Of a stretch of DNA of 64,000 nucleotides, positions 63,318 to 64,000 are shown piece after piece. A program made the translations under genes and the position numbers. This stretch comes from Paracoccaceae bacterium (GTDB lineage: Bacteria; Pseudomonadota; Alphaproteobacteria; Rhodobacterales; Rhodobacteraceae). Below the pieces are notes generated by a model that was not told where the DNA came from, made no database searches, and saw nothing but the letters and a program-made list of their open reading frames with translations. The number at the start of each line of letters is the position of its first letter. Positions within the stretch are counted from its first letter, which is position 1. The stretch spans positions 62,001 to 126,000 of the forward strand of contig JAIOYF010000002.1 in the NCBI GenBank assembly GCA_021741245.1. The letters are read 5' to 3'.

Positions 63318-64000
63318 TCAGGCAAGCCCGATCTTGGCAAGATAGGTATTCAGCCGCGCCAGCAGGTCCAAAGTCTCGGGCCGGTCCCGCCCTTGGTTGG
63401 TGGTCCACAGCCCGACATTTCGGGCAGACAGGCCAACGTTCAAATCAACAGGGGAAATCTTGAACCGATCTTGGTAAATACCCAGTAAGCGAAACGGCAA
63501 CATGCTGCACGATCTGGTTTTTTCCAGCATGCGAAAGGTCATTGTGACATCGCCGGTGCTTTCCAGAATTGGGGTGACATCGGGCAGGCCAAGGTGATCC
63601 AGCGTTTTGCGGGTCACATCAAACAACCCCGAAATCTCGCCCACGGAAATCCAGCGATGCTGGGCAAGATCGCGCGCCAAGACCCCGGTCTTGCCAACCA
63701 AAGGATCATCCCGGCCAACAAAAACGGCAAGGCGGTCTTGGAACAGCTTTTCGCGCACAAGCCGATCTTCCCCGCGGTTAAGGTCATAAGGAATGATCGC
63801 CACGTCCAGCTGATCTGAATTCAGCCTCTCCACCAGCCTTGCCGCATATTCGCAAAAGATCTTGATCCCATAGGCCGGCGGCGACTCGATCGTTTCGGCA
63901 AAGAAATCCCCCATGATGGTTGCGGCAAGCATCGGCCCGACACCAACGCGCAACTCGCCCTTCAGGCCATGTCGCCATTCCTGAATGGAGGTTTCCGCCC
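63318..64000 (-). CDS. LysR-family regulator, C-terminal part
   Basis: The frame runs off the right edge of the window, so the helix-turn-helix end is missing. The 227 codons present form the LysR substrate-binding domain, opening GELRVGVGPMLAATIMGDFF and including LAVFVGRDDPLVGKTG and WISVGEISGLFDVTRKTLDHLGLPDV. Convergent with the SDR gene. It may regulate genes beyond the window. Confidence 0.85.
   Translation of the reverse strand, partial: AETSIQEWRHGLKGELRVGVGPMLAATIMGDFFAETIESPPAYGIKIFCEYAARLVERLNSDQLDVAIIPYDLNRGEDRLVREKLFQDRLAVFVGRDDPLVGKTGVLARDLAQHRWISVGEISGLFDVTRKTLDHLGLPDVTPILESTGDVTMTFRMLEKTRSCSMLPFRLLGIYQDRFKISPVDLNVGLSARNVGLWTTNQGRDRPETLDLLARLNTYLAKIGLA

Overview
The window reads as the chromosome of an alphaproteobacterium of the Rhodobacteraceae (Roseobacter/Rhodobacter group). 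It is G+C rich (not computed). The support is a membrane-anchored cytochrome cy next to pheA, a YejABEF uptake operon, a small 4.5S-type SRP RNA, the order gpmI / envC-like / ctpA / rppH, the order pgsA / moaD / moaE, FtsK near lolA, and a LIV-type transporter joined to aromatic-catabolism genes. I saw no tRNA, rRNA, IS element, prophage, CRISPR array or defence system.

Layout. 1-12 kb: the 3' part of hemN, a luciferase-like monooxygenase, then on the minus strand yejABEF plus a glycosyltransferase; cytochrome cy; pheA; an SRPBCC protein; nudC. 12-23.8 kb: a cpdB-like phosphoesterase without a visible signal peptide, a HAD phosphatase, SRP RNA, gpmI, envC-like, ctpA, rppH, a ubiquinone-type FAD hydroxylase, an amidase and an aminotransferase. 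23.8-31.7 kb: ftsK, a shikimate/quinate dehydrogenase, lolA, an SLT lipoprotein, an AEC transporter, hspQ and a two-gene STAS / anti-sigma kinase module. 31.9-42.4 kb: a gamma-glutamyltransferase homologue, free-Met-R-sulfoxide reductase, homocysteine methyltransferase, RluA, pgsA-moaD-moaE, rnr, an MltB-type transglycosylase, a P1 peptidase and two small hydrophilic protein genes, each with its own ribosome binding site and terminator-like hairpin.

42.7-64 kb is the accessory, catabolic part. (i) A 9.3-kb minus-strand set with many overlapping start/stop codons: aldehyde dehydrogenase, a DHDPS-like aldolase with an altered motif, 3-hydroxyanthranilate 3,4-dioxygenase, a complete LIV-type ABC importer (livK, H, M, G, F), an aspartate-dehydrogenase-like enzyme and a kynurenine-formamidase-like hydrolase, facing a LysR regulator. 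The set suggests uptake and ring cleavage of an aminoaromatic acid by a route I do not recognise. (ii) A GntR-divergent cluster of gentisate-type dioxygenase, FAH-family hydrolase, nitrilase and flavin reductase. (iii) A LuxR-type regulator divergent from a PotABCD-like importer and a short-chain dehydrogenase, followed by a truncated LysR gene at the edge.

The non-coding signals most worth attention are: a pair of short repeats (19.76 and 33.96 kb) that share 18 identical bases and an identical hairpin loop while their stem bases differ in a compensating way; long palindromes at the LysR, GntR and livK promoter regions; and a terminator-like hairpin between livK and livH.
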